NCBI GenBank assembly: GCA_016721245.1
Contig: JADKIQ010000025.1
Coordinates: forward strand, 310,001 to 374,000
Origin: Sphingobacteriales bacterium
GTDB taxonomy: Bacteria > Bacteroidota > Bacteroidia > Chitinophagales > JADIYW01
Direction of reading: 5' to 3'
Length of the DNA stretch: 64,000 nt
Shown here: positions 54,681-63,634 of the stretch, piece after piece
How positions within the stretch are numbered: the stretch's first letter is position 1
How the letters are laid out: every line of letters begins with the position of its first letter
Translations under genes and position numbers: made by a program
The notes under the pieces: model-generated
Database searches by the model: none
Told to the model about the DNA's origin: nothing
Seen by the model: only the letters and a program-made list of their open reading frames with translations

Positions 54681-55802
54681 TTACCCGAACAGACGCTTCT
54701 TAAAATCTTCTTTTGTTGGTACCGGTAAAAAGATGGACGTAAATAATATACCCATAAGTATTAATGGAACAACTGCGCTATGATAAGTTTGCGGATTTAA
54801 CCACCATCCGGCCAGTAAACAGATTAACAGAATTCTGTAAATCTTGATATAAGTTAATACGAATTTGGGCAACTGCTGCTTTCCGGCAAAAAAGAAGAAT
54901 GGAATATTCAAGGGCATTGCCCATAAAATATTTAAATTCCATTTGGTAGAAAGATGATCTGTACCAAACCACATAAACAGAAATAACCAGCCGAATACCC
55001 CTAAAATGGAAAAATAAACGATGGGTATAATTTTGAATCTGGAAAATACAGACCATTTAATCTGCAGCATCAACACCACAAAAAATAATATCCAGAATAC
55101 CAAACCTGGTGTCAGCCAGTTTTTTGCATTGTACTCCGGCACTGTATCCAGAATTAAATTATTACCACTCACAAGAGGCTTTCCGTCTACCGTGGCACTG
55201 TCGCATAATTGCATCAGCTCGTCCGGTAAAAAGGTACGTCCGTAACCGGCTTTTTTATCCGTTGGAATGCCGATTAAAATATCCATGCCTACATCCAGCC
55301 ATTCATTCGTAACGTTTCTGTCGATTAACTGACGGAAAGATGCCGCATCATCCGCATCCTTTTTAAATTGTATGGTTTTGAACAAAGACAACACAATATT
55401 GCGTGGACGTGTAGAACAGTTATCAAATAAGAAATCATACTTGTAGTATTTGTTTTCCTCGCGTGCATTGATGGTCAGGCGCTCGAATAATAATTGTTTT
55501 TGCTCCTGCGTCAGATTCAAGTCCTGTTCCCGAATCCAGCGATTTTCTTCGCGGTACATTTGTTCAAAGTCTCTGTAATTGTCTATAGATTCGTAATACA
55601 ATAATTTGCCTCTGATAAATTTCATCAGAAAATCAGGTTCCCCGAAATTGAAGGTGCCGTAATTATACACCAAATCCCATCCTAAAATAGAGTCTTTTAT
55701 ACGTATAGCGGTATGTCCGAAATTCTGGTAAATTTCATGGTCGGCGCGGCCAATCGTCAGCAAACTGATTTTAGACGTAGACGTTAATGCAGGCACTTTC
55801 AA
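54681..55802 (-). CDS. DUF4105/Lnb-type membrane protein, signal peptide out of frame
   Basis: A 373-residue frame, starting at the TTG at 55802, with the DUF4105 (Lnb N-terminal) region near its start (LLTIGRADHEIYQNFGHTAI, then YNYGTFNFGEPDF), the conserved Cys in FDNCSTRPR, and six hydrophobic C-terminal segments. That TTG is a poor start. In another frame the ATG at 55882 encodes MKLFPYKYGFLLTFLLISCC, a typical exported N-terminus, so a single-base indel near 55805-55830 probably separates them. Lnb relatives act in lipoprotein N-acylation; that role here is only suggested by the domain. Confidence 0.78.
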   Translation of the reverse strand: MKVPALTSTSKISLLTIGRADHEIYQNFGHTAIRIKDSILGWDLVYNYGTFNFGEPDFLMKFIRGKLLYYESIDNYRDFEQMYREENRWIREQDLNLTQEQKQLLFERLTINAREENKYYKYDFLFDNCSTRPRNIVLSLFKTIQFKKDADDAASFRQLIDRNVTNEWLDVGMDILIGIPTDKKAGYGRTFLPDELMQLCDSATVDGKPLVSGNNLILDTVPEYNAKNWLTPGLVFWILFFVVLMLQIKWSVFSRFKIIPIVYFSILGVFGWLFLFMWFGTDHLSTKWNLNILWAMPLNIPFFFFAGKQQLPKFVLTYIKIYRILLICLLAGWWLNPQTYHSAVVPLILMGILFTSIFLPVPTKEDFKKRLFG

Positions 55803-55935
55803 ATCTTTATCATAGCCAAATGACAGCAGGAAATCAGAAGAAATGTTAAGAGAAACCCATATTTGTAAGGAAACAACTTCATGGTACGAATATAGATATA
55901 AAACTTTTTATTCAGAAAATCGTTTATTAAATAGT

Positions 55936-56490
55936 ATGAACATGAACAAATTAAATTTAATTTTATGGGTACTGTTGAGCTTCAGCTTAGTCAGTTCAAA
56001 ATGCCAGAGCACTAAAAATGCGGCGAGTAAACAAATTACCGGAACACCAAAAAATAAAACAAATATGGATACCACTACCGTTATCAAATCCGAAGAAGAA
56101 TGGAGAAAAGTATTAAGCGACGAAGAATACAATGTACTGCGGGAAGCAGGTACTGAACGTCCGTTTACAGGCAAATACACCGATTTAAAAGCAGATGGTA
56201 ACTATTACTGCAAAGCCTGCGGAAATTTACTCTTCACGTCTGAAACCAAATACCACAGCGGCTGTGGCTGGCCTGCCTTTTATGACAATGCCGGCAATAC
56301 GGCAGTAGAAAACCGCATAGATAATAGTTACGGAATGTCGCGCATTGAAGTAGTCTGCAAGAAATGCAAGTCTCATTTAGGCCATGTTTTCGAAGATGGA
56401 CCAAGAGACAAAACAGGATTGCGTTACTGCATCAATTCTATCAGTCTGGATTTTAAAGAAGACAGCACTAATGATGCAAAAGCAAAATAA
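55936..56490 (+). CDS. msrB: Peptide methionine-(R)-S-oxide reductase MsrB, exported
   Basis: Repairs oxidised methionine. From the ATG at 55936 the protein is 184 residues: signal sequence (NLILWVLLSFSLVSS then KC), linker, and MsrB domain with zinc pairs CKACGNLLF and CKKCKSHLGHVF, GCGWPAFYD and the catalytic Cys in RYCINSISLDF. The lipobox is atypical because Lys precedes the Cys, so lipidation is unsure. The frame extends further upstream without ATG support. Confidence 0.92.
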   Translation: MNMNKLNLILWVLLSFSLVSSKCQSTKNAASKQITGTPKNKTNMDTTTVIKSEEEWRKVLSDEEYNVLREAGTERPFTGKYTDLKADGNYYCKACGNLLFTSETKYHSGCGWPAFYDNAGNTAVENRIDNSYGMSRIEVVCKKCKSHLGHVFEDGPRDKTGLRYCINSISLDFKEDSTNDAKAK

Positions 56491-56598
56491 AGTATTGGTG
56501 TTTTAAAAAGGGATACGAAAGTAATTAATTATTGATAACCAATAGTTTAAATTACATGCAAGCGTTTTATTTTGTACAAAGAAAAATAATGCTGTTAA

Positions 56599-57483
56599 TC
56601 AATAATCTCTGTATCCAAACTTTCGAAGCATACTTTCATTATTACGCCAGTTGTCAGAAACGCGCACATGCGTTTCGAGAAATATTTTTTTGCCAAAAAA
56701 CTTTTCAAGATCTAAACGGGCTTGAGTACCCACTTTTTTCAGCATCTCGCCATTTTTGCCAATGAGAATTGGTTTTTGGCTTTCGCGTTCTACATATATT
56801 TCTACGGAAATCTTAATAATATCGCCGTCTTCCATAAAATAAGAGCAAACTACTTCGCAGCTATACGGAATTTCCTGTTTGTAGTTCATCAGTATTTTTT
56901 CGCGAATGACTTCCGTTACAAAGAAGCGTTCAGGCCGGTCGGTCCAGTCGTCTTTTCCAAAGTAAGGTTCACTTTCCGGCAAATAGCTTATTAAATCCGC
57001 CATTAAGGTTTCCAGGTTCCAGTTAAACTTAGCAGAAAACGGAATCACCTTCGCCTGCGGAAAATCTTCTTGCCAAATCAGTCGCTGCTGTTCCACTTCA
57101 TCGTGTTCTGCAATATCCATTTTATTCAGCAAAAGCACAACCGGTACTTTCATGTTCTTTATCTTGTTGTATTCATCCGGCTGGTTTTCAGGCTTATCGC
57201 CAATCTGTACCATAAAAATGAACGTATCCGCATCCTCCAGTGAGGTGCGCACAAAATCCATCATGGATTCCTGCATTTTATATGCAGGTTTGATGATACC
57301 CGGCAAATCGGAAAAGATAATCTGAAAATCATCCCCGTTCACAATACCGAGAATACGGTGGCGCGTGGTTTGTGCTTTGGATGTGATAATGGAAACGCGC
57401 TCGCCTACGAGGGCATTCATAAGGGTAGATTTCCCAACGTTGGGTTTTCCTAAAATATTGACATATCCTGCTTTATGGCTCAT
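56599..57483 (-). CDS. era: GTPase Era
   Basis: Essential small-subunit assembly GTPase. The 294-residue protein has G1 GKPNVGKST, G2 TTRHRI, G3 DLPG and G4 NKMD, and a C-terminal KH domain with ILIGKNGEMLKKVGTQAR for 16S rRNA binding. It is the usual length and is single on the minus strand. Confidence 0.98.
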   Translation of the reverse strand: MSHKAGYVNILGKPNVGKSTLMNALVGERVSIITSKAQTTRHRILGIVNGDDFQIIFSDLPGIIKPAYKMQESMMDFVRTSLEDADTFIFMVQIGDKPENQPDEYNKIKNMKVPVVLLLNKMDIAEHDEVEQQRLIWQEDFPQAKVIPFSAKFNWNLETLMADLISYLPESEPYFGKDDWTDRPERFFVTEVIREKILMNYKQEIPYSCEVVCSYFMEDGDIIKISVEIYVERESQKPILIGKNGEMLKKVGTQARLDLEKFFGKKIFLETHVRVSDNWRNNESMLRKFGYRDY

Positions 57484-57869
57484 GGTAGGTGGTCTAAATG
57501 TTTACTAAAGAAAATCCTTAAACATATACTCGAAATAAATTTAATAAATATAAAGCAAAATTTAAAAGAAAGGATTTAAAACAGAGTGACTTTTTATAGG
57601 AACATCGCACAAAAGTCGCGTTCACAAGCAACATTTTTATAAATTATTACTTTTTTGATGCCAAGCTACCAGTAGCCTGTTTATGGCTAAAAGGGTTGAC
57701 TAGAAAGTAAAAAATAGAAGTTTTGCATTTCTTTGTAAAAGCTTAGGGTTGTGACTTTCAAATTTCAAAAGATTACTATTTGGTGTATTACACTAATTAA
57801 ATCAGTTTGTATAAGCTAGCAATACAAACAATATATTTGTAAAACAATATAAAATATGTATCTTTAATT
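57484..57869. other. Intergenic region, no gene seen
   Basis: A 386-nt AT-rich stretch between divergent era and the FISUMP gene. Apart from a promoter-like TTTG (57836-57839), 19 nt, TATCTTTA (57859-57866) that ends three bases before the downstream ATG, I see no gene or RNA. Confidence 0.4.
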
Positions 57870-58865
57870 ATGTCTTTATTTAAAAATGTATTTCGCAAAA
57901 GCTCTTTATGCTTATTTATTTTATCAGGATTTATTTTTTTAAGTTCCTGTAAAAAAAATACTTCGTTGCCTGGTGTCCATAGTATCAGTACCGCTAATAT
58001 TTTAAATATTACGGATAGCTCTGCCGAAATTGAAATCCATGTTGGTCCGGATGTTGGCACTTCAATAACATCCCAGGGAGTATGCTGGAGTACACATCCT
58101 AATCCAACTACAGCCGACAACGTTATAAGTGCTATTGCTACCGACAATATTTTTATTTTACATATGACCGGACTCAGCAGGCATACCGTTTATTACGTAC
58201 GCACGTATGCTACCAACAGCCTAGGCACTACTTACAGTAATGAAATTTCTTTCCAGACCTTGCCAATACTGGGAACAGTAACAGATATAGACGGGAATGT
58301 ATATACTACAGTAGTTATTGGCACACAGGTATGGATGCAGGAAAACCTGAAAACCACTCATTATAACGACGGCACTGTAATTCTGGAAGCGCAAGACTTA
58401 CTTACCTGGAAAAACAGATCAATGGATTCGACCGGAGCATGGTGTTATTACGATGAAAATCCTGCGAACAACCTTTCCATCGGTAAATTATATAATTTTT
58501 ACGCAGTTTCTACAGGCAAGCTGGCACCAGAAGGCTGGCATGTACCATCTAAAGATGAATGGATTATACTAAGTGATTATCTCGGTGGAATAAGTTCTGC
58601 CGGTAAAAAAATGAAAGCTGGTGACTTATGGCAATATTATCCGGGACAAACCAATACCAATAGTAGCTATTTTACAGCGTTACCAAGTGGACAACGCACT
58701 GAATCTGGCACTTTTTACGGCGGTGACACCTACGCAGGTTTTTGGAGCAAGGAGAGTTATCCTTTACAAGGACTTTTACGGGATGTAAACTATTATGATG
58801 CAATTCTGGACATAGCGTATGAATTTAAAACATTGGGCGCATCTGTCCGGTGTATTAAAGATTAA
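57870..58865 (+). CDS. FISUMP-domain lipoprotein with fibronectin-like domain
   Basis: A 331-residue lipoprotein: signal peptide and lipobox ending FLSSCKK, an Ig/FN3-like domain (TDSSAEIEIHVGPDVGTSIT to TVYYVRTYATNS), then a Fibrobacter major paralogous domain (GNVYTTVVIGTQVWMQENLK, GWHVPSKDEWIILSDYLGG, SVRCIKD). FISUMP proteins are cell-surface proteins of unknown function found in Bacteroidota and Fibrobacter. A promoter-like motif ends three bases upstream of the ATG. It is a single gene. Confidence 0.85.
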   Translation: MSLFKNVFRKSSLCLFILSGFIFLSSCKKNTSLPGVHSISTANILNITDSSAEIEIHVGPDVGTSITSQGVCWSTHPNPTTADNVISAIATDNIFILHMTGLSRHTVYYVRTYATNSLGTTYSNEISFQTLPILGTVTDIDGNVYTTVVIGTQVWMQENLKTTHYNDGTVILEAQDLLTWKNRSMDSTGAWCYYDENPANNLSIGKLYNFYAVSTGKLAPEGWHVPSKDEWIILSDYLGGISSAGKKMKAGDLWQYYPGQTNTNSSYFTALPSGQRTESGTFYGGDTYAGFWSKESYPLQGLLRDVNYYDAILDIAYEFKTLGASVRCIKD

Positions 58866-59001
58866 CACCTTAGCTTTATCACACTTGGAAGCCAAAAAGA
58901 AAATGTGAAATATTTATGAACACTTTGATAAATAAGTAATTATAATAATAATAAATATATACATCTAAATTTACAATACGAGCATAGAACCTGATAAAAA
59001 T

Positions 59002-59034
59002 AAAAAAGGTTTCTAATATAGAAACCTTTTTTTT
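59002..59034. terminator. Terminator downstream of the tRNA and FISUMP gene
   Basis: AAAAAAGGTTTCTA and TAGAAACCTTTTTT form a long stem with T-tracts on both sides, so it can act for the plus gene and for the minus-strand tRNA. Confidence 0.75.
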
Positions 59035-59040
59035 GTTTTG

Positions 59041-59113
<73 letters not shown>

Positions 59114-59121
59114 ATGTGGTG

Positions 59122-59151
59122 CAAAATTACATTCTTTTAAGTGAATAACAA
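59122..59151 (-). promoter_or_regulatory. Promoter of the initiator tRNA
   Basis: Minus strand TTG (59151-59149), 19 nt, TAATTTTG (59129-59122); the tRNA begins nine bases later. Confidence 0.65.
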
Positions 59152-59327
59152 CATTAATTTTGAGTAAAGTTGTAAATACATCACTAAATCTCACTTTTTG
59201 TTATCAAAACTGCATTTATTAGATTTTAGAGATGATTCAATATTTGTAGGAAAACCCAATAAATTTTTGTATCTTAGAGAAATAAGCCCTTTTCAAGAAG
59301 GTTATTACTCACAAAAAAATATGCACG

Positions 59328-59567
59328 ATGAACGAAACAAAAAATAAATACCTGTTTGGAGCAAAACTGAGCATCCTGAACGGAAAAGAAATAAAAGTAA
59401 AAATAGTGGAACATTCCGGAGCTATCACCGAAGGCGTGGTAACGGCGTACACCAGAGGCGGTTATGATGCCAAAGGCAATGTTATCAAACCCGGCACCGG
59501 CATCAGCAATGCGAAAGGTGTTTCCAAAATAGACATTGACAGCATCGAGCAGTTGTTTTACAACTAG
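59328..59567 (+). CDS. Small protein of unknown function, 79 residues
   Basis: An ATG-started frame of 79 residues with a beta-rich pattern: KLSILNGKEIKVKIVEHSGA, then GVVTAYTRGGYDAKGN and a Ser/Asp-rich end. No signal sequence, no family recognised. It is flanked by the initiator tRNA upstream and by a terminator ending between it and convergent clpB, which supports a real gene. Confidence 0.55.
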   Translation: MNETKNKYLFGAKLSILNGKEIKVKIVEHSGAITEGVVTAYTRGGYDAKGNVIKPGTGISNAKGVSKIDIDSIEQLFYN

Positions 59568-59589
59568 TTTACCGAGTTTTTTAAAATAT

Positions 59590-59616
59590 AAAGGTTCTCC
59601 AATGGAGAACCTTTTA
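59590..59616. terminator. Shared terminator of the small gene and clpB
   Basis: AAAGGTTCTCC and GGAGAACCTTT form an 11-bp stem with an AAT loop; T-rich flanks on both sides suggest bidirectional use. Confidence 0.75.
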
Positions 59617-59626
59617 TTATTTGGCT

Positions 59627-62227
59627 TTATTCATTTCTGAATACAATCTGCCCGTTGAAACTGTCAGCAATAACTTTTTTATTCTTATCAATTTTATCCG
59701 CCAGAATCATTTTAGATAATTCGTTGATGAGTTCCTTATTGATTAATCGTTTCAGCGGACGCGCACCATATTGCGGCTCATATCCTTCTTTTGCAAAATA
59801 ATCTGCCAGCTCATCTGTATATTCCAGATTTATGTCCATATCTACCAGTTGTTTTTTCAGATTGTTCAATTGTATTTTTACAATCTCTCTGATATCGCCT
59901 TGCAACAAAGGTTTGAACATAATCACTTCATCAATACGATTGAAAAACTCCGGTTTTAAAACACGTTTCAGCGCATCAAAAATCTGTGCTTTAGAAGTTT
60001 CGGTTGCCGTAAAAATTTCAGCGTCTGTTTTTACATTCTCAAAATTTTGCTGAATTAAATGCGAGCCTATATTCGATGTCATGATGATAATCGTATTTTT
60101 AAAATCCACGACTCTGCCTTTATTATCCGTCAAACGGCCGTCTTCCAGCACCTGCAGCAATACATTGAATACATCCGGATGCGCTTTTTCCACTTCATCC
60201 AGCAATACAACGGAGTAAGGATGGTTGCGAACGGCTTCCGTTAATTGTCCGCCTTCATCATAGCCCACATATCCCGGAGGAGAACCAATTAAACGCGATA
60301 CAGAATGTTTTTCCATATACTCACTCATATCGATACGCACCATTGCTTTTTCATCATCGAAAAGTAATTCCGCCAATGCTTTTGCAAGTTCTGTTTTACC
60401 AACACCGGTGGTACCGATAAACAAGAACGAGCCTAAAGGTTTTTTCGGATCCTGCAAACCTGCACGGCTTCTGCGAATCGCATCGGAAACGGCAATAATT
60501 GCTTCATCCTGCCCGATAACTCTTGCATGCAGGTAATCTTCCAGCTTCAGTAATTTTTCCCGTTCCGCCTGCAGCATTTTATTTACCGGAATGCCTGTCC
60601 ACTTAGAAACCACTTCTGCAATATCTTCGCCGGTTACTTCTTCTTTCATCAGGCGGCTGCCTTTCTTTATTTCATCTAACTCTTTTTCAAACGTCACTAA
60701 TTTTTGCTCTGCTTCTTTTATTTTTCCGTATCTGATTTCAGCAACCTTTGCGTAATCACCGTTGCGTTCGGCTTTTTCCGCTTCCGCTTTTAAATTTTCT
60801 ATCGCCTCTTTTTCTGCAGAGATTCTGTCGACGATTGTTTTTTCGCTCTGCCATTTTGCTTTCATGGCATTTCTCTTTTCGGATAAATCTGCAATCGTCT
60901 CCGACAAATCTTTCACTTTTACTTCATCGTTTTCACGTTTGATGGCTTCGCGTTCAATTTCCAGCTGGCGTATTTTTCTGTCGAGTTCATCGAGTTCTTC
61001 CGGAACGGAATCCATTTCCAGGCGCAGTTTTGCTGCTGCTTCATCAATTAAGTCGATCGCTTTATCAGGTAAAAAACGATTCGTGATATACCTGCTGGAT
61101 AATTCGGCAGCAGCGATAATCGCTTCGTCTTTTATCGTTACTTTATGATGTGTTTCATAACGCTCTTTCAATCCGCGTAAAATAGAGACTGTATCTTCCA
61201 CACTCGGCTCCTGCACCATTACTTTCTGGAAACGACGTTCCAGCGCTTTATCTTTCTCAAAATATTTCTGATATTCGTTTAATGTGGTTGCACCGATTGC
61301 ACGCAGTTCACCACGTGCCAGTGCAGGTTTCAGAATATTGGCAGCATCCATAGCGCCGTCACCACCACCGCCTGCACCAACCAGCGTATGAATTTCATCA
61401 ATGAATAAAATAATTTGTCCATCAGAAGAAATTACCTCTTTGATAACAGATTTCAAACGTTCTTCAAACTCACCTTTATATTTGGCACCTGCAATCAATG
61501 CACCCATGTCAAGCGAATAAATAATTTTTGATTTTAAATTTTCAGGAATATCTCCCGAAATAATTCTATGTGCAATACCTTCCGCGATGGCAGTTTTACC
61601 AACGCCGGGTTCACCTACCAGAATCGGATTATTCTTCGTTCTTCGTGAAAGGATGTGTAACACACGTCGGATTTCTTCATCGCGACCAATAACCGGATCT
61701 AGTTTATTGGATTGCGCCAATTCATTCAGATTCTTAGCATATTTCTCTAAAGAATTATAGGTAGTATCAGCACTTGGATTATTCACGGTTTGTCCTTTTC
61801 TGAGTTCTTTAATTGCTTGTTTTAAATTTACTTCAGTGATATTATTTTTTTTCAGCAAATCAGCTGTTGCATCTTTTGTGCTTAATAAAGCTAACAACAA
61901 ATGTTCTATGGAAACGTATTCATCGTTAAATTCTTTAAGGTACGAATTTGCTTTCAGCAACGTTTGTGATAATGCCTGTGTGGGATACTGCATACTGTCG
62001 CCGGAAACGGTGGGTTGTTTTTTCAGCAGCGCATCTAATTCTGATTTAATTTTTGACAAATCAGCATTCACCTTTTTAAAGAGAAACGGTGTTACGTCCT
62101 GATCAGTATCCAGTATTGCTTTCAGCAAATGGAAAGTATCCAGAGAAGAGTGTTTAAAGTCGAATGCCAGTTGCTGTGCACCAGCAATCGCTTCCTGTGA
62201 TTTGATAGTATAGTTATTTGGGTTCAT
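59627..62227 (-). CDS. clpB: ATP-dependent disaggregase ClpB
   Basis: Hsp104-type AAA+ disaggregase of 866 residues. The N-domain (YTIKSQEAIAGAQQLAF) is followed by NBD1 with GEPGVGKT near 206, the long coiled-coil M-domain (about 410-520, LDRKIRQLEIEREAIKREND) and NBD2 with GTTGVGKTELAKALAE near 608, then PSYVG-like SPPGYVGYDEGG. All features are complete; it should work with DnaK to rescue aggregates. It is a single gene with a shared terminator. Confidence 0.98.
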   Translation of the reverse strand: MNPNNYTIKSQEAIAGAQQLAFDFKHSSLDTFHLLKAILDTDQDVTPFLFKKVNADLSKIKSELDALLKKQPTVSGDSMQYPTQALSQTLLKANSYLKEFNDEYVSIEHLLLALLSTKDATADLLKKNNITEVNLKQAIKELRKGQTVNNPSADTTYNSLEKYAKNLNELAQSNKLDPVIGRDEEIRRVLHILSRRTKNNPILVGEPGVGKTAIAEGIAHRIISGDIPENLKSKIIYSLDMGALIAGAKYKGEFEERLKSVIKEVISSDGQIILFIDEIHTLVGAGGGGDGAMDAANILKPALARGELRAIGATTLNEYQKYFEKDKALERRFQKVMVQEPSVEDTVSILRGLKERYETHHKVTIKDEAIIAAAELSSRYITNRFLPDKAIDLIDEAAAKLRLEMDSVPEELDELDRKIRQLEIEREAIKRENDEVKVKDLSETIADLSEKRNAMKAKWQSEKTIVDRISAEKEAIENLKAEAEKAERNGDYAKVAEIRYGKIKEAEQKLVTFEKELDEIKKGSRLMKEEVTGEDIAEVVSKWTGIPVNKMLQAEREKLLKLEDYLHARVIGQDEAIIAVSDAIRRSRAGLQDPKKPLGSFLFIGTTGVGKTELAKALAELLFDDEKAMVRIDMSEYMEKHSVSRLIGSPPGYVGYDEGGQLTEAVRNHPYSVVLLDEVEKAHPDVFNVLLQVLEDGRLTDNKGRVVDFKNTIIIMTSNIGSHLIQQNFENVKTDAEIFTATETSKAQIFDALKRVLKPEFFNRIDEVIMFKPLLQGDIREIVKIQLNNLKKQLVDMDINLEYTDELADYFAKEGYEPQYGARPLKRLINKELINELSKMILADKIDKNKKVIADSFNGQIVFRNE

Positions 62228-62349
62228 AGTATTAATTATTAATTACACTATTACAATAGCAAAAACTATGCGAATGACAAAATGATAGATTTTTCTTTCA
62301 AAAAAAGAAAGAATGACAGAAATAAAATATAAAAACAGACTATTTGTCC

Positions 62350-62718
62350 TTATTTATCTTCGTCAACTATGAATTTTTCTACAGTTGCACTGATGAAAGA
62401 GAAGGATAAGCTGAATATCAAAGCAGCTAGCCAACCGCCAACCTGAAAACCATCCAGCATATTATCTGTTAAGACTACCATTGCTGCACTGATTACCAGT
62501 GAAAACAAACCTAAGGTAATGCATGTAATAGGTAATGCAAAAATCTTAATGATTGGTTTTATGAAGGTATTGAGCAGTGTAAGCACCAAGGCTACTTTCA
62601 CGGCATCTAAAGGAGAATTTACTATCGGGTTGCTGAAACCTGACCACACTGCGGGTAACAAATAAGATAAGCCAATTACAGTGGCTATTTTTATAAGAAA
62701 GCGAATAATGAATTTCAT
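62350..62718 (-). CDS. Small membrane protein, phage holin 4_2-like family
   Basis: A 122-residue protein with four hydrophobic segments: FIIRFLIKIATVIGLSYLLP, VKVALVLTLLNTFIKPIIKI, LPITCITLGLFSLVISAAMV and GGWLAALIFSLSFSFISATV. This layout matches the widespread PF04020 family, often called phage holin although most members are chromosomal with no phage context. ATG at 62718 is chosen over the TTG at 62751. Confidence 0.75.
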   Translation of the reverse strand: MKFIIRFLIKIATVIGLSYLLPAVWSGFSNPIVNSPLDAVKVALVLTLLNTFIKPIIKIFALPITCITLGLFSLVISAAMVVLTDNMLDGFQVGGWLAALIFSLSFSFISATVEKFIVDEDK

Positions 62719-62754
62719 AGAATAAAGATAAAAATTATAATTTATTTGCAAAAA

Positions 62755-63600
62755 TTATTTTTGCATTTTATAGTTCAGTAATAAATCAATAACCAATAAA
62801 GAGATATGCTCTTTTGCAAATTCAAAATTTTCTTTCAGCGCTTCTTTGTATCTCACGTCACTTGCAATTGTTGTATCTGTATTCTCAATATTATTATCAA
62901 TTATAAACCAATATCCTTCCTTGCGTTGTGAGTTCAGAATTTTATGAATTTCTGTTGATTTTATAAGATCTGACCTTTTATTCATCAGCAGTAAATCAAT
63001 TGCTTCCGTTTTGATATCGCTATTTGTGAAATCCCATGGTAACTTTAGTATAATATCATTAAAGATTTTTTTTTCGAGTATACTGTGATGAAAATAAAGC
63101 GATTTTATCTGACTCTTATTTAAGTATTTTGTATTTTTTTTTAACTCTGTCAAGCTTAGATAACAATGTGTTAACTGATAATCACCTTCCTTAGATACCT
63201 TTTCAAGAGAACTAAAAAAATCTTTACTTAAGGAATCTGTTTTTATAAACATCACCTGAAAAAACAGATTCATAAATGGTATGGAATCACTATACAAACA
63301 ATCTCTGTCTTTCGTATTTCCGGTTTTAATTATATCATATAATGCATAAAACTCTTTATAATCTAAGCTATCTAATCCGGATGCATATCTGTCAATATCC
63401 GTATCTGTTTTTAAATTGTTATTCTTAAGCGTATATAAATACTGAAAGAAAATATCTTTACTGAAATTGTACTTTTCATTTTCAATGTATTTAAATGCCT
63501 TTCCAATTGCTGTATCAATCTTATTTTTAAAATTATTTTGCGCAATAGTAATTTGCAAGGCCGATAGAAACACAAAAGTAGATAACAAAACTTTATTCAT
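62755..63600 (-). CDS. Secreted protein of unknown function
   Basis: A 281-residue protein with an N-terminal signal sequence (MNKVLLSTFVFLSALQITIA). The rest is helical and charged, with no cysteine motif or repeat I recognise. It lies 36 nt before the small membrane protein gene on the same strand and after the T9SS cargo gene, so it may be part of a loose cluster. No function is proposed. Confidence 0.6.
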   Translation of the reverse strand: MNKVLLSTFVFLSALQITIAQNNFKNKIDTAIGKAFKYIENEKYNFSKDIFFQYLYTLKNNNLKTDTDIDRYASGLDSLDYKEFYALYDIIKTGNTKDRDCLYSDSIPFMNLFFQVMFIKTDSLSKDFFSSLEKVSKEGDYQLTHCYLSLTELKKNTKYLNKSQIKSLYFHHSILEKKIFNDIILKLPWDFTNSDIKTEAIDLLLMNKRSDLIKSTEIHKILNSQRKEGYWFIIDNNIENTDTTIASDVRYKEALKENFEFAKEHISLLVIDLLLNYKMQK

Positions 63601-63634
63601 GGTTTTACAAATTATAGTACCTGTGGATATACCG

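Noticed and set aside
55843..55935. Longer N-terminus for MsrB
   Set aside because: The upstream part uses a non-ATG start and would bury the signal sequence; ATG at 55936 fits better.
62350..62718. Prophage indicated by a holin-like gene
   Set aside because: PF04020-type proteins are common in chromosomes and no other phage gene is near.
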